Source: Stenotrophomonas oahuensis (GTDB lineage Bacteria > Pseudomonadota > Gammaproteobacteria > Xanthomonadales > Xanthomonadaceae). Taken from it: DNA of 64,000 nt. This document shows positions 38,705 to 49,248 of this stretch, piece by piece (positions within the stretch are counted from its first letter, which is position 1; each line of letters starts with the position of its first letter). A model generated the notes under the pieces. The model searched no databases and was not told where the DNA came from. It worked only from the letters and a program-made list of their open reading frames with translations. The stretch spans positions 2,412,501-2,476,500 of the forward strand of contig NZ_CP115541.1 of the NCBI RefSeq assembly GCF_031834595.1, given 5' to 3'. Both the position numbers and the translations under genes were made by a program.

Positions 38705-39220
38705 TCAATCTTCCATCGGTTCGTCATCCCAGGCGGTGCGGTACTGCGTGCTGGAGATCAGATGCTGGTCGGTGTGCGACCACAGCACCACGGTGGTGAA
38801 TTCGTCCACGTCGATGTCGTGAGGGACATCCAGCAGGAACCGCGATTGCGGGGTGATCTGGCCGACCCGGCGCGCGCGCGGCTGGCTGCGCAGGAAGTCG
38901 TCGCGATTGGCGATGCGGTCGCTGGTCAGATAGACGGTGCTGCTGCGGCGGGCAGATGCCGGCACCGACATGCGGCCATCAAAGGCAATCCGGCCATGGC
39001 TGACGCCCACCCGCCCGTCCGCCCAGTACAGACGGCTGCTGCCGGGGTGGTCGCGACGGAAATGCACCTGGTAGGGCGCGTCGGTCAATGCGCCCTCCAC
39101 CTGGGCACCGGGGGCCGCGCCGGCCACACCCTGACCGGCACACAGCAGCAATCCGGCTCCCAACCCGAGGCCCAGGGCCAGGGAATGGGTCAGTACGACA
39201 CGCTGGGTAACGGAACGCAT
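38705..39220 (-). CDS. Secreted DM13-like domain protein
   Basis: 171 residues. A long N-terminal hydrophobic segment (about 11-35, LALGLGLGAGLLLCAGQGVAG) acts as signal peptide or anchor. The rest has the layout of DM13 domains: a variable strand region SSRLYWADGRVGVSHGRIAFDG, STVYLTS, then VGQITPQSRFLLDVPHDIDVDEFTTVVLWSHTDQHLISSTQY, resembling the conserved block in which DM13 proteins usually have TVVLWC. The Cys expected there is replaced by Ser. DM13 is a predicted redox or ligand-binding domain. Moderate confidence. Confidence 0.55.
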   Translation of the reverse strand: MRSVTQRVVLTHSLALGLGLGAGLLLCAGQGVAGAAPGAQVEGALTDAPYQVHFRRDHPGSSRLYWADGRVGVSHGRIAFDGRMSVPASARRSSTVYLTSDRIANRDDFLRSQPRARRVGQITPQSRFLLDVPHDIDVDEFTTVVLWSHTDQHLISSTQYRTAWDDEPMED

Positions 39221-39322
39221 GCGATCTCACCGGGCAGGGCGCGCCAGTATGTGTACCTGGGGCTGTCGCAGGTGCCCCATCTACAATGATGCACCTCGTT
39301 CAGTGCCATTGCCGACAGTCTG

Positions 39323-40087
39323 TCAGGGCCCATCAATCTGCAGCGCGCTCTCGCCCACACAGGTGCCGGCCGGGTCGAAACGGCGCTCGCGGATGAAGCC
39401 GCGCCCCTGCGCATCCAACGCAATGATCGTGCTGGCCCGTGTGCCGTAATCGGCACTGCGGATGAATGCCGACGACAGCCAGCGCTCCCGTTCCAGGCCG
39501 ATGCCGGTGTCCGGCAACTGCGCGTCGTCGGCCCGTGTGGTGTCCGCCAGCGCCTGCCACAACGGCTCCAGCGACTCGCTGCCACTGTCCAGCCAGGCCT
39601 GCATGGCCGCATTGAGGCGCAGGGTCTTGGGCCAGGGGGCGTCGAGCGGTCCGTTGGACAGCCCGTGAATGCCGGGGGTCAGGGTCTGACGGTGCGCGGG
39701 GTGATTGCCCAGGAACTCGCAGCTTGCGGTGTCGGCTAGCAGCAGGTTGAACGGCGCGTAGGCCGCCGCTTCCGACGCCAACCAGTCGGCATAGCGCCCT
39801 GCCGGTGCGGCATCGCGCAGGTAGTGGGCCACCAGCGCGCCGCGCGAAGGCCCGGTCTGGGCCGCCAGCGGATCGCGCACGTTGGTGACCACCGCCATGC
39901 GGCCGGTGCCGGTGATGCCGGCCCAGGTGCCGCCGGAGCGCAGGTCGCGACCGGCGCGCAATGCGCCTTCGGCCGCCGGCCACATCGCCAACGGGGCGGT
40001 GGGGCGGGCGTGGAACTCGTCGCGGTTGCCGGCCATCAACAGCTGCCAGCGGGGGTGGACCTTCCAGGCCAGGGTGAGCAGACACAT
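39323..40087 (-). CDS. NRDE family protein (TANGO2-like)
   Basis: 254 residues. Starts MCLLTLAWKVHPRWQLLMAGNRDEF; the MC start and the NRDE motif (residues 21-24) define the family, whose members have an Ntn-hydrolase-like fold with Cys2 as the candidate nucleophile. Further blocks: SGGTWAGITGTGRMAVVTNVRDP, GIHGLSNGPLDAPWPKT, STIIALDAQGRGFIRERRFDPAG. Function in bacteria is not established; animal TANGO2 is linked to haem or lipid handling. Confidence 0.9.
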   Translation of the reverse strand: MCLLTLAWKVHPRWQLLMAGNRDEFHARPTAPLAMWPAAEGALRAGRDLRSGGTWAGITGTGRMAVVTNVRDPLAAQTGPSRGALVAHYLRDAAPAGRYADWLASEAAAYAPFNLLLADTASCEFLGNHPAHRQTLTPGIHGLSNGPLDAPWPKTLRLNAAMQAWLDSGSESLEPLWQALADTTRADDAQLPDTGIGLERERWLSSAFIRSADYGTRASTIIALDAQGRGFIRERRFDPAGTCVGESALQIDGP

Positions 40088-40225
40088 GACCGGAATTGTG
40101 GCCGGTTTTGCGCAACCGCGCGCGGGTTGCGTCTGCCTGCGGCATGAATACGAGCGCAGGTTTCACAAGGCCTGCACAGGACTGAACTTCTGTTCAATCT
40201 CAAAATTTGAGACGAAACAGCAACT

Positions 40226-40234
40226 TGTGGATAA
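40226..40234 (-). promoter_or_regulatory. Perfect DnaA box in the mraZ leader region
   Basis: TGTGGATAA on the plus strand is the exact complement of TTATCCACA. Single copy, about 70 bases upstream of the putative mraZ promoter, in the 325-bp gap between the NRDE gene and mraZ. A single box in a 64-kb window can occur by chance. Confidence 0.4.
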
Positions 40235-40304
40235 GCCTTGAACAAGTCTCTAAACATTGCTGCAAGCCCTTGATGTCCAAGGCGATTTGCCGCTCGCAAA
40301 GATG

Positions 40305-40332
40305 TTGACAACCCGAACGGCACTGCTAAGGT
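40305..40332 (+). promoter_or_regulatory. Putative promoter of the dcw cluster
   Basis: TTGACA at 40305-40310, 16-base spacer, then TAAGGT at 40327-40332. The -35 is perfect, the -10 weak. It lies 81 bases before mraZ and directly abuts the MraZ-type boxes, the arrangement expected for an autorepressed mra promoter. Confidence 0.55.
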
Positions 40333-40381
40333 GGGCAACAGAGGGAAAACCGGGTTTTTTGTGGTTTTTCGTGGTTCAATG
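40332..40381 (+). promoter_or_regulatory. MraZ-type operator: phased TGGG/TGG repeats
   Basis: Five boxes with exactly 10-base spacing: TGGGC, AGGGA, GGGTT (shifted one base), TGGTT, TGGTT, starting at 40332, 40342, 40352, 40362 and 40372. MraZ is known to bind repeats of TGGGN separated by 5 bases upstream of its own gene. The first box touches the -10. Confidence 0.6.
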
Positions 40382-40412
40382 TTTCACCGGGCGAAGGAAA
40401 GGTGCAGGCGTC

Positions 40413-40859
40413 GTGTTTCAGGGCGAGACGGCCATCACAGTTGACGACAAAGGGCGCATGGCGGTTCCGACCGCGCATCGCGACCTGGTCGCGCGCGTGA
40501 GCAACAACCGGCTGGTCCTCACCTACAACCCGTTCGAGTCCGGCTGCCTGTGGCTGTATGCCGAGGAAGAGTGGGAACGGGTGCGCGACGACGTCATGGC
40601 CAAGCCCAACACGCAGCGCGTCGTGCGCCTTCTGCAACAGAAGCTGGTCGGTTCGGCCGCGCATCTGGAGCTGGATGGCAACGGCCGCATCAGTATTCCG
40701 GCCAGCCACCGTGGTGCCGTTGGCATTGAAAAGAAGGCGGTGTTGCTCGGCATGGGCGACAAGTTCGAATTGTGGAGCGAGCAGGCTCATCGCGCGTTGA
40801 TCCAGCAGACGTTGTCTGACGAGGATCTGGGCGATGGGCTGCTCGACCTGAAGTTGTGA
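40413..40859 (+). CDS. mraZ: Transcriptional regulator MraZ
   Basis: DNA-binding repressor of the dcw cluster with a ring of tandem AbrB/SpoVT folds. 148 residues. Two family repeats: [20 protein letters not shown] and [16 protein letters not shown]. Starts at GTG (40413), with AAGGAAAGG 10 bases upstream; the FQGETAIT start fits the family, and the long upstream frame does not. Stop overlaps the rsmH start (GTGA). Confidence 0.95.
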   Translation: MFQGETAITVDDKGRMAVPTAHRDLVARVSNNRLVLTYNPFESGCLWLYAEEEWERVRDDVMAKPNTQRVVRLLQQKLVGSAAHLELDGNGRISIPASHRGAVGIEKKAVLLGMGDKFELWSEQAHRALIQQTLSDEDLGDGLLDLKL

Positions 40860-41839
40860 GCCGGGGTGCCCGGATGCGCGGCGGCGCGCAGGCCGGTCAC
40901 CCGGTGTCGCAGTCGCCGGCAGGACACCTGCCGGTTCTGTACACCCAGGTCCTGGATGGCCTGAGGGTGATCGAAAACGGACGGTATCTCGATGGCACGT
41001 TTGGTCGTGGCGGTCACGCCCGCGGCGTGCTCGAGCAGCTCGGTCCGGGAGGCGCGCTGCTGGTCATGGACAAGGATCCGGAGGCAATTGCGGTAGCCGA
41101 GCGCGACTTCGCGCCGGACCCGCGCGTCTCGATCTTCCGTGGCAGCTTCGCTGACCTGCTGCACTGGCCGGCCACCGCCGAGGGACTGGACGGGGTGTTG
41201 TTCGACCTGGGCGTGTCGTCGCCGCAGCTGGACGTGGCCGAGCGTGGCTTCAGCTTCGGCAAGGACGGCCCGCTGGACATGCGCATGGATCCGGACAGTG
41301 GCCAGAGCGCCGCCGAATGGCTGGGCAGCGCCGAAGAGCGCGAGATCGCCGATGTGCTGTGGACCTACGGCGAAGAACGCCAGAGCCGGCGCATCGCCCG
41401 CGCCATCGTGGCCAAGCGCGCCAGCCAGCCGCTCACCCGCACCGCCCAGCTGGCCGAACTGATCGCGTCGGTGATGCCGCGCGGCAAGGACAAGATCCAC
41501 CCGGCCACGCGCAGCTTCCAGGCGATCCGTATCCATATCAACCGCGAACTGGCCGACCTCGAAGCCGGCCTGGACGCGGCGATGGCCCGGCTCAAGCCCG
41601 GTGGTCGGCTGGCGGTGATCAGCTTCCACTCGCTGGAAGACCGTATCGTCAAGCAGTTCATGAACCGCCATGCCAAGGCACCGCCGGCCAACCGCCGGCT
41701 GCCCGAGCAGCAGACGTTCGTGCCCACGCTGGACCTGATCGGCGGGGCCATCAAGGCTGAAGACGACGAACTGGCGGTCAACCCGCGTTCGCGCAGCGCC
41801 GTGCTGCGCGTGGCCGAAAAGCGCGGGGAGGCTGCATGA
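40856..41839 (+). CDS. rsmH: 16S rRNA (cytosine(1402)-N4)-methyltransferase RsmH
   Basis: Methylates N4 of the same C1402 that RsmI modifies on the 2'-O. 327 residues. [30 protein letters not shown] (SAM site), [58 protein letters not shown] and [15 protein letters not shown] are all signatures. Starts at GTG overlapping mraZ. The N-terminus is slightly extended (about 20 residues) relative to shorter homologues, and an ATG at 40874 is possible. Confidence 0.96.
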   Translation: MSRGARMRGGAQAGHPVSQSPAGHLPVLYTQVLDGLRVIENGRYLDGTFGRGGHARGVLEQLGPGGALLVMDKDPEAIAVAERDFAPDPRVSIFRGSFADLLHWPATAEGLDGVLFDLGVSSPQLDVAERGFSFGKDGPLDMRMDPDSGQSAAEWLGSAEEREIADVLWTYGEERQSRRIARAIVAKRASQPLTRTAQLAELIASVMPRGKDKIHPATRSFQAIRIHINRELADLEAGLDAAMARLKPGGRLAVISFHSLEDRIVKQFMNRHAKAPPANRRLPEQQTFVPTLDLIGGAIKAEDDELAVNPRSRSAVLRVAEKRGEAA

Positions 41840-42099
41840 GCCGCCTTCTGCTGGTGATTTTGCTGGCCGCCACCATCGCCTCGGCGATCGGTGTCGTGTT
41901 CATGCGCCACCGTCACCGGCAGACCTTCGTCGAGCTTTCGCGCGCCGAGCGCGCCCGCGACGAACTGAACATCGAATTCGGCCGCCTGCAGCTGGAACAG
42001 GCCACCCTGGCCGAAGCCACCCGCGTCGACCGGGTGGCACGTGAGCGCCTGGGCATGAAGTTCCCGGAAGCCAATGATGTCGTGGTGGTGCGCCCATGA
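41836..42099 (+). CDS. ftsL: Cell division protein FtsL
   Basis: Bitopic septal protein that forms a coiled-coil complex with FtsB and FtsQ. 87 residues. Short cytoplasmic N-terminus, one transmembrane helix (residues 3-23), then a heptad-rich periplasmic stretch ([44 protein letters not shown]). Overlaps rsmH and ftsI (ATGA both ends). Confidence 0.93.
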   Translation: MSRLLLVILLAATIASAIGVVFMRHRHRQTFVELSRAERARDELNIEFGRLQLEQATLAEATRVDRVARERLGMKFPEANDVVVVRP

Positions 42100-43940
42100 A
42101 CGGCTCCGGTCGCAACCGCGCACGCAACAGCTTCAACCTGCGCCGCCGCCTGCAGTGGGTGGGCCTGGCGCTGGGGCTGTGCTCGGTGTCGCTGGTCGGC
42201 CGCGCCGCCTACGTGCAGATCATCAACAGCGATTTCTACCAGCGCCAGGGCGAAGCCCGTTACCTGCGCGAGCTGCCGATCAACACCTCGCGCGGCATGA
42301 TCACCGACCGCAACGGCGAGCCGGTGGCGGTGTCGACGCCGGTGGCCTCGATCTGGGTCAACCCGCAGGAACTGCTGCGCGCCCCCGACCGCATTCCGGA
42401 ACTGGCCACCGCGCTGGGCATGCCGCTGGACGAGCTGAGCTCGAAGCTGTCGCAGAAGTCGGACAAGGAATTCATGTTCCTGCGCCGCCGGATCAACCCC
42501 GACGATGCGGAAAAAGTGGTCGCCCTGAAAATTCCGGGCGTGGCCTCGCAGCGCGAGTTCCGTCGCTTCTACCCGCAGGGTGAGGCGATGGCGCACGTGC
42601 TCGGCTTCACCAACATCGATGACCGCGGCCAGGAAGGGCTGGAGCTGGCCTTCGACGAGTGGCTGCGCGGCAAGCCTGGTGCCAAGCGGGTGATCCGCAA
42701 CCGCAAGGGCGAAACGGTGGAAAGCGACCTGCTGCGCGCTGCCGAGCCGGGCAAGGACCTCACCCTCAGCATCGACCGCCGCATCCAGTTCCTGGCGTTC
42801 AAGGAGCTGCGTAACGCGCTGATCGAAAACAAGGCCGCCGGCGGCTCGATGGTGATCATGGATGTGGCCACCGGCGAGATTCTGGCCATGGTCAACCTGC
42901 CGACCTACAACCCGAACTCGGTCGGAGGCACCGCACCGGATACGCGCCGCAATCGCGCGGTCACCGACCTGGTCGAGCCCGGCTCGACCATGAAGCCGAT
43001 CACCATCGCCTCGGCGTTGCAGACCGGTGCGGTCACCAAGGACACCATCATCGACACCAACCCGGGCTACATGGCCCTGGGTCGCTACACCATCAAGGAC
43101 GTGCCGCGTAACAACGGCGTGCTCAACGTGACCGGCGTGATCACCCGCAGCTCGAACATCGGCGCGGCCAAGATCGCCGCGAAGATGCCCGACCAGGCGT
43201 TCTACGACTCGGTGCACAGCTTCGGCTATGGCTCGTCGCCCAACAGCGGGTTCCCCGGGGAATCCGCTGGCGTGTTTCCGCGCCCGGCGCGCTGGAGCGG
43301 TCCGTCCAAGACCACCATGTCCTATGGGTATGGTCTGAACGTGACTCCGCTGCAGATCGCCACCGCGTACTCGGCGCTGGGCAACGGCGGCAAGCTGATC
43401 GCGCCGACCTTCGTCAAGGGCCAGCACAACGAAGGCAAGCAGATCATTGATGAGAAGGTCGCCAAGGAAGTCGTGGCGATGATGGAAACCGTGGTCACCC
43501 AGGGCGGTGCCAAGGGCGCTGCCGTGCTCGGCTACCACGTGGCCGGCAAGACTGGCACCGCGCGCAAGGCCGGCCCGGGCGGCTACGAGCCGGGCCACTA
43601 CAACTCCCTGTTCGCAGGCGTGGTGCCGGCCAGCAATCCGCGCTTTGCCACGGTGATCGTGATCAACGACCCGCAGGCCGGCAAGTACTACGGCGGCCTG
43701 GTGTCGGCACCGGTATTCCACAACGTCATGCAGGGCGCACTGCGCCTGATGGATGTGCAGCCGGACGATATCGATGCATGGCTGGCTGCCCAACAGTCCG
43801 GAAAGCTGGGGCATGCAGCGTCGTCGCTGCCGACCCCGCCGGCTGAGGCCGTCAACGCGCTCGACGCCGCCGCTGAAATCGATGCCGCGCTGCCCAGCGC
43901 GCATGCCACGTTGCCGCCCGCGCAGGGAGGCACGCAATGA
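42096..43940 (+). CDS. ftsI: Peptidoglycan transpeptidase FtsI (PBP3)
   Basis: Septal monofunctional class B PBP. 614 residues. Transmembrane segment near 23-42, PBP dimer domain, then the penicillin-binding domain: SxxK at Ser297 (STMK), SxN at 352-354 (SSN) and KTG at 485-487 (KTGTARK). The C-terminal tail (about 545-614) is Ala/Pro-rich and extends beyond the core. Translation is coupled to ftsL (ATGA) and to murE. Confidence 0.97.
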   Translation: MNGSGRNRARNSFNLRRRLQWVGLALGLCSVSLVGRAAYVQIINSDFYQRQGEARYLRELPINTSRGMITDRNGEPVAVSTPVASIWVNPQELLRAPDRIPELATALGMPLDELSSKLSQKSDKEFMFLRRRINPDDAEKVVALKIPGVASQREFRRFYPQGEAMAHVLGFTNIDDRGQEGLELAFDEWLRGKPGAKRVIRNRKGETVESDLLRAAEPGKDLTLSIDRRIQFLAFKELRNALIENKAAGGSMVIMDVATGEILAMVNLPTYNPNSVGGTAPDTRRNRAVTDLVEPGSTMKPITIASALQTGAVTKDTIIDTNPGYMALGRYTIKDVPRNNGVLNVTGVITRSSNIGAAKIAAKMPDQAFYDSVHSFGYGSSPNSGFPGESAGVFPRPARWSGPSKTTMSYGYGLNVTPLQIATAYSALGNGGKLIAPTFVKGQHNEGKQIIDEKVAKEVVAMMETVVTQGGAKGAAVLGYHVAGKTGTARKAGPGGYEPGHYNSLFAGVVPASNPRFATVIVINDPQAGKYYGGLVSAPVFHNVMQGALRLMDVQPDDIDAWLAAQQSGKLGHAASSLPTPPAEAVNALDAAAEIDAALPSAHATLPPAQGGTQ

Positions 43941-45439
43941 GCCAGACGATGTTGCTTTCGCAGTTGATTCCCGACGTGGCGCTGCGCCACGACCCCGCCA
44001 TTACCGGCCTGGTGCTGGACAGCCGCGCCGTGCGCCCGGGCAATGCCTTCGTGGCCATTGCCGGCTTTGGCGCGCATGGGCTGGGTTTTGTCGAACAGGC
44101 CAAGGCCGCTGGCGCGGCTGCCATTCTGTTTGATCCGCCGGCCCCGGCCGAACTGCCGGCTCCGGCCGATGCCATTGCCGTGCCCGGCCTGCGTGGCCGC
44201 ATGGGCGCGATGGCCGACCAGTTCCACGGTCACCCGTCGCGGGCGATGACCATGGTCGGGGTGACCGGCACCAATGGCAAAACCTCCACCGTGCAGCTGC
44301 TGGCCCAGGCCTGGCATCTGCTCGGCACCCGCAGCGGCAGCATCGGCACGCTCGGCGTCGGCCTGTACGGGAATGTGGTGCCGACCGGCTTCACTACCCC
44401 GCTGGTGCTGCAGATGCACGAAGTGCTGGCCCAGCTGCGCGACGAAGGCGCGCAGGCCATCGCCATGGAAGTAAGCTCGCACGCGCTGGACCAGGGCCGT
44501 GTGGACGCGGTGCACTACGACGTGGCGGTGTTCACCAACCTCACCCGCGACCATCTGGATTACCACGGCGACATGGCCCAGTACGGCGCGGCCAAGGCCA
44601 AGCTGTTCCACCGCGCCGGCCTCAAGGCGGCGGTGGTCAATCTGGACGACAGCTTCGGCAGCGAACTGCTGCGCACGGTGGATCCGGGCATTGCCCAGAT
44701 CGGGCTGAGCTCGCGCGGCGCGCAGCAGGCCACGCTGCGCGCGGACTCGATCACCCTGGATGGCCGCGGCATCGCGTTTGACCTGGTCGTCGACGGCGCG
44801 CGCCACCCGGTGCAGTCGCCGCTGCTGGGCCGCTTCAATGTGGACAATCTGCTCGGCGTGGCCGGCGCGCTGTACGCGCTGGGGCATGCCCCGGCCGACA
44901 TTGCCGCGCTGCTGTCGCAGCTGCAGCCCATCGCCGGGCGCATGAACCGTCTCGGCGGCGAACACGGCCTGCCCACCGTGGTGGTCGACTACGCGCACAC
45001 CCCGGATGCGCTGGGACAGGCGCTGCAGAGCCTGCACGGACACCTGCAGGGACGGCTGTTCTGCGTGTTCGGCTGCGGTGGCGAGCGCGACACCGGCAAG
45101 CGCCCGCAGATGGCCGCCATTGCCGAGCGTCTGGCCCAGCAGGTGATCGTCACCGACGACAACCCGCGTGGCGAAGACGGCGATGTGATCGTGGCTGACA
45201 TCCTCACCGGATTCACCGCACCCGACACCGTGACCGTGCAGCGCAACCGCGCACGCGCCATCGGTCTGGCGGTGAAGCTGGCCGGTGCCGGCGACATCGT
45301 GCTGATTGCAGGAAAGGGCCATGAGCCCTATCAGGAAGTGCGTGGTGTGAAGCATGACTTCGACGACACGCTGGTTGCCGCAGCTGCCCTGAGCGCGAAG
45401 GAAGGCCTGTTGAAGCAGAACGCGGAGCAGGCCGAATGA
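43937..45439 (+). CDS. murE: UDP-MurNAc-L-Ala-D-Glu:meso-DAP ligase MurE
   Basis: Adds meso-diaminopimelate to the stem peptide. 500 residues. ATP loop [10 protein letters not shown] at residues 108-117, [12 protein letters not shown] carbamylated-Lys region nearby, [12 protein letters not shown], and DNPR at 408-411, the meso-DAP-recognition motif, so the organism makes DAP-type peptidoglycan. Coupled to ftsI and murF by ATGA overlaps. Confidence 0.97.
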   Translation: MSQTMLLSQLIPDVALRHDPAITGLVLDSRAVRPGNAFVAIAGFGAHGLGFVEQAKAAGAAAILFDPPAPAELPAPADAIAVPGLRGRMGAMADQFHGHPSRAMTMVGVTGTNGKTSTVQLLAQAWHLLGTRSGSIGTLGVGLYGNVVPTGFTTPLVLQMHEVLAQLRDEGAQAIAMEVSSHALDQGRVDAVHYDVAVFTNLTRDHLDYHGDMAQYGAAKAKLFHRAGLKAAVVNLDDSFGSELLRTVDPGIAQIGLSSRGAQQATLRADSITLDGRGIAFDLVVDGARHPVQSPLLGRFNVDNLLGVAGALYALGHAPADIAALLSQLQPIAGRMNRLGGEHGLPTVVVDYAHTPDALGQALQSLHGHLQGRLFCVFGCGGERDTGKRPQMAAIAERLAQQVIVTDDNPRGEDGDVIVADILTGFTAPDTVTVQRNRARAIGLAVKLAGAGDIVLIAGKGHEPYQEVRGVKHDFDDTLVAAAALSAKEGLLKQNAEQAE

Positions 45440-46830
45440 AGCGCACGCCTCTCTCCTTGATCGCACACTGGGCCGGCGGCGAGATCTACGGCGATGACAC
45501 CGTGATTGATGCGGTGAGCAACGACACCCGTACCCTGGCCCCGGGCAGCCTGTATGTGGCGCTGCGCGGCGAACGCTTCGACGGCCACGATTTCGCCGCA
45601 GATGCCTTGGCCCGTGGGGCCAGTGCCATGCTGGTCGAGCGCCTGCTCGACGTGGCCGTGCCGCAGGTGCTGGTGGCCAACACCGAACTGGCGCTGGCGC
45701 GCATTGCCGCCGGCATGCAGCGCGACCGCGCCACCCAGGTGTTCGCCATCACCGGCAGCAACGGCAAGACCAGCGTCAAGACGCTGCTGCTGGCGATTCT
45801 GCAGCAGGTGGCGCGCGAGGACCGCAAGGTGGTCTACGCCAATCCGGGCAACCGCAACAATGAAATCGGCCTGCCGCTGGCTGTGCTGGATGCGCCGGAA
45901 GACGCCGACTTCGCCATCTATGAGATGGGCGCGGGCAAGCCGGGCGACATCGCCTACCTGACCGACATTGCCCGGCCGCAGTACGCGCTGGTCAACAACA
46001 TCGCGCCGGCGCACCTGGAACGCATGGGCAGCCTGCTTGGCGTGGCCACCACCAAGGGTGCGATCTACGCGGCGCTGCCGGCCGACGGGGTGGCCGTCAT
46101 CAATGCCGACGATGCCTACGGCGCGTGGTTCGAGCAGCACGTGGTCGGTCATCCGCCGCGCAGCCGTGTGCTGCGCTACGGCCTGGACCACAGCGCGGAT
46201 ATCACCGCGCGCGACATCCGGATGACCGCCACCGGCAGCCAGGTCACCCTCCACACCCCGGTTGGCACCGCCGCGATCACGTTGGCGCTGCCGGGCCGGC
46301 ACAACATCAGCAACGCACTGGCCGCCGCGAGCCTGGCTTTGGCGGCGGACATTCCGCTGGCCCAGGTGGCGACCGGGCTGGGCAATGCCGAGCCGGTGCC
46401 GGGCCGGCAGATCGCGCACACGCTGCCGGGTGGCGCGGTGCTGATCGACGACAGTTACAACGCCAACCCGGGCTCGCTGGCCGCCGCGATTGATGCGCTG
46501 GCCGCCGGCAAGGACGAAGGCTGGCTGGTGCTGGGCGACATGCGCGAGCTGGGGCCGGACGGTCCGGCACTGCACGCGCAGGCCGGCCAGCGTGCCCGCG
46601 CCGCCGGGCTCAAGCGTCTGTACACGCTGGGCCCGCTCAGTGAAGCAGCATCCACCGCCTTCGGCGAAGGCGGTCGGCATTTTTCCACCCATGACGCCCT
46701 GGCTGCTGCACTGGCCGGGGAACTGCACGCCGGCGTGCGCTGCCTGGTGAAAGGTTCGCGCGGCAGCGCGATGGACAAGATCGTAAAAGCGCTGCTGGCG
46801 CGAGGAGAGGAAAGCCCCCATGTTGCTTGA
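45436..46830 (+). CDS. murF: UDP-MurNAc-tripeptide:D-Ala-D-Ala ligase MurF
   Basis: Completes the UDP-MurNAc pentapeptide. 464 residues. [26 protein letters not shown] at the N-terminus, ATP loop GSNGKTSVK from residue 107, [11 protein letters not shown], and [18 protein letters not shown] near the C-terminal third. The C-terminus ends in a small basic region within the mraY start (11-base overlap). Confidence 0.97.
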   Translation: MKRTPLSLIAHWAGGEIYGDDTVIDAVSNDTRTLAPGSLYVALRGERFDGHDFAADALARGASAMLVERLLDVAVPQVLVANTELALARIAAGMQRDRATQVFAITGSNGKTSVKTLLLAILQQVAREDRKVVYANPGNRNNEIGLPLAVLDAPEDADFAIYEMGAGKPGDIAYLTDIARPQYALVNNIAPAHLERMGSLLGVATTKGAIYAALPADGVAVINADDAYGAWFEQHVVGHPPRSRVLRYGLDHSADITARDIRMTATGSQVTLHTPVGTAAITLALPGRHNISNALAAASLALAADIPLAQVATGLGNAEPVPGRQIAHTLPGGAVLIDDSYNANPGSLAAAIDALAAGKDEGWLVLGDMRELGPDGPALHAQAGQRARAAGLKRLYTLGPLSEAASTAFGEGGRHFSTHDALAAALAGELHAGVRCLVKGSRGSAMDKIVKALLARGEESPHVA

Positions 46831-47905
46831 ACTGGCCCGATGGTTGCAGCAGTTGGAGAGCCTGTTCGGGCTGTTCGGCTACCTGACGTTCCGTGGCATC
46901 CTCGCCGCGCTCACCTCGCTGTTCCTGTCGCTGTGGCTGGGCCCGGCGGTGATCCGCAAGCTGGCCCAGTTCAAGGGCGGCCAGCCGATCCGCAAGGACG
47001 GCCCGCAGACCCACTTCTCCAAGGCCGGCACGCCGACCATGGGCGGTTCGCTGATCCTGCTCACCGTCACCCTGTCGACCCTGCTGTGGGGCGACCTGCG
47101 CAACCACTATGTGTGGCTGGTGCTGGCGGTGATGCTCAGCTTCGGCGTCATCGGCTGGTACGACGACTGGATCAAGATCGTGCGCCGCGACCCGAACGGG
47201 CTGGCCTCGCGCTGGAAGTACCTGCTGCAGTCGATCTTCGGCCTGGCCGCGGGCCTGTTCCTGTACTACACCGCGGACGTGCCGGCGCAGCTGACCTTCT
47301 ATATCCCGATGTTCAAGTCGGTGGCCCTGCCGCTGGCCGGGATCAGCTTCGTGGCCATCGCCTATTTCTGGATTGTCGGCTTCTCCAACGCGGTGAACCT
47401 CACCGACGGCCTGGACGGCCTGGCGATCATGCCCACCGTGCTGGTGGCCTGTGGCCTGGGTGTGTTCGCCTATGCCTCGGGCAACGTGGTGTTCGCCAAC
47501 TACCTGCAGATTCCGCAGATTCCCGGTGCAGGCGAGCTGATCATCATCTGTGCCGCCATTGCCGGTGCCGGCCTCGGCTTCCTGTGGTTCAACACCTATC
47601 CGGCCATGGTGTTCATGGGCGACATCGGCGCGCTGGCGCTGGGCGCGGTGCTGGGCACCATCGCGGTGATCACCCGCCAGGAACTGGTGCTGGTGATCAT
47701 GGGCGGCGTGTTCGTGATTGAAACGCTGTCGGTGATGATCCAGGTCGCCTCGTTCAAGCTGACCGGCAAGCGCGTGTTCAAGATGGCCCCGATCCACCAC
47801 CACTTCGAACTGAAGGGCTGGCCGGAGCCGCGCGTGATCGTGCGCTTCTGGATCATCTCGGTGGTGCTGGTGCTCATCGGTCTGGCGACGTTGAAGGTCC
47901 GCTGA
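46820..47905 (+). CDS. mraY: Phospho-MurNAc-pentapeptide transferase MraY
   Basis: Integral membrane enzyme making lipid I. 361 residues with about 10 transmembrane helices. Catalytic Asp115-Asp116 in [19 protein letters not shown] at 193-202 (Asp196, Asp199), [11 protein letters not shown], and the PIHHHFEL histidine triad near residue 323. Its ATG lies inside the murF end. ftsW follows directly with a 1-base overlap; the canonical murD is missing from this position. Confidence 0.98.
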   Translation: MLLELARWLQQLESLFGLFGYLTFRGILAALTSLFLSLWLGPAVIRKLAQFKGGQPIRKDGPQTHFSKAGTPTMGGSLILLTVTLSTLLWGDLRNHYVWLVLAVMLSFGVIGWYDDWIKIVRRDPNGLASRWKYLLQSIFGLAAGLFLYYTADVPAQLTFYIPMFKSVALPLAGISFVAIAYFWIVGFSNAVNLTDGLDGLAIMPTVLVACGLGVFAYASGNVVFANYLQIPQIPGAGELIIICAAIAGAGLGFLWFNTYPAMVFMGDIGALALGAVLGTIAVITRQELVLVIMGGVFVIETLSVMIQVASFKLTGKRVFKMAPIHHHFELKGWPEPRVIVRFWIISVVLVLIGLATLKVR

Positions 47906-49248
47906 TGAATGACCTGTCGCGCCAGGCAACCCGTCTTGAAGCCATCGGAGGCCGCTTCGATCCGTGGCTGCTGGGCGCGATCATCGCGCTGACGGGTGTG
48001 GGCGTGGTGATGGTCGCGTCGAGCTCGATCGCGCTGATGAGCAGCCCGTTCTACTACCTCAACCGCCATCTGATCTTCCTGGCGGTGGGCGTCGCTCTGG
48101 CCCTGCTGGCCATGCGCACCGAGCTGAAGAGCATCGAGCAGTACAACCAAATGCTGCTGCTGGGCTGCTTCGCGCTGCTGGTGGTGGTGTTCATTCCGGG
48201 CCTGGGCAGCAGCGTCAACGGCGCGCGGCGCTGGATCAACCTGGGCATTTCCAAGTTCCAGACCGTGGAAGCGGTCAAGGTGCTCTACATCGTCTGGCTG
48301 TCCAGCTACCTGGTCCGCTTCCGCGATGAGGTCAACGCGACCTGGCCGGCGATGTTGAAGCCGCAGGGCGTGGCTGGTGCGCTGGTGGTGCTGTTGCTGC
48401 TGCAGCCGGACTTCGGCTCGTCCACCCTGCTGCTTGGCATCACCGCCGGCATGCTGGTGCTGGGCGGGGTGAACATGCTGCGCATGTCGATGCCGGCGGT
48501 GATCGGCCTGGCCGCGATGAGCGCGCTGGCCATCTTCGAACCGTACCGCCTGCGCCGCATCACCTCGTTCATGGACCCGTGGGCGGACCAGCAGGGCGAC
48601 GGCTACCAGCTGACCAACGCGCTGATGGCGGTGGGCCGGGGCGAGTGGACCGGTGTCGGCCTGGGCAATTCGGTGCAGAAGCTGTACTACCTGCCCGAAG
48701 CGCATACCGACTTCATCTTCTCGGTGACCGCCGAGGAGTTCGGCTTCCTCGGCACCTGCGTCATCATCGCGCTGTATGCCGTGCTGGTCGGCCGTGCGTT
48801 CTGGATTGGCATGCGCTGCGTGGAAATGAAGCGCCACTTCTCCGGCTACATCGCCTTCGGCATCGCGCTGTGGATCAGCATGCAGAGCTTTGTCTCGATC
48901 GGCGTGAACCTGGGCATCCTGCCGACCAAGGGACTGACCCTGCCGCTGATCTCGTCGGGCGGCTCCAGCGTGTTGATGACCTGCGTGGCGATGGGCCTGC
49001 TGCTGCGGGTGTCGTACGAACTGGAGCGCGCCGAGCGCCGCCAGGCGGTGCGCATGGGCGCGGCCGAAGGTGACGAGCCCGTGCACACCGGACCGAGCGC
49101 CAGCGAAGTGGCGGCAGCCGTGCAGGGCAGCCGCCCGGCCAATGCCTACACCGACACCGCGCCGGACAGCAGTGCGCGCAACAGCAGCGCACGCGGCACC
49201 AGCCGCATGCAGCAGCGCATTGAACCGACCTTCGGGAGGATGGGATGA
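47905..49248 (+). CDS. ftsW: Septal peptidoglycan glycosyltransferase FtsW (SEDS)
   Basis: SEDS-family glycan polymerase working with FtsI. 447 residues. About 10 transmembrane helices, [10 protein letters not shown] near residue 107, [11 protein letters not shown] with the SEDS catalytic Asp, [21 protein letters not shown], and [24 protein letters not shown]. The C-terminal ~75 residues are a soluble Ser/Ala-rich tail longer than in E. coli. Starts with TGATG on mraY and overlaps murG. Confidence 0.96.
   Translation: MNDLSRQATRLEAIGGRFDPWLLGAIIALTGVGVVMVASSSIALMSSPFYYLNRHLIFLAVGVALALLAMRTELKSIEQYNQMLLLGCFALLVVVFIPGLGSSVNGARRWINLGISKFQTVEAVKVLYIVWLSSYLVRFRDEVNATWPAMLKPQGVAGALVVLLLLQPDFGSSTLLLGITAGMLVLGGVNMLRMSMPAVIGLAAMSALAIFEPYRLRRITSFMDPWADQQGDGYQLTNALMAVGRGEWTGVGLGNSVQKLYYLPEAHTDFIFSVTAEEFGFLGTCVIIALYAVLVGRAFWIGMRCVEMKRHFSGYIAFGIALWISMQSFVSIGVNLGILPTKGLTLPLISSGGSSVLMTCVAMGLLLRVSYELERAERRQAVRMGAAEGDEPVHTGPSASEVAAAVQGSRPANAYTDTAPDSSARNSSARGTSRMQQRIEPTFGRMG

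Noticed and set aside
41913..43937. A 674-codon frame antisense to ftsI, and similar frames antisense to murE, murF, ftsW and ftsZ
   Set aside because: They mirror conserved dcw genes, run across gene boundaries, and have His/Gln/Arg-rich shadow composition.
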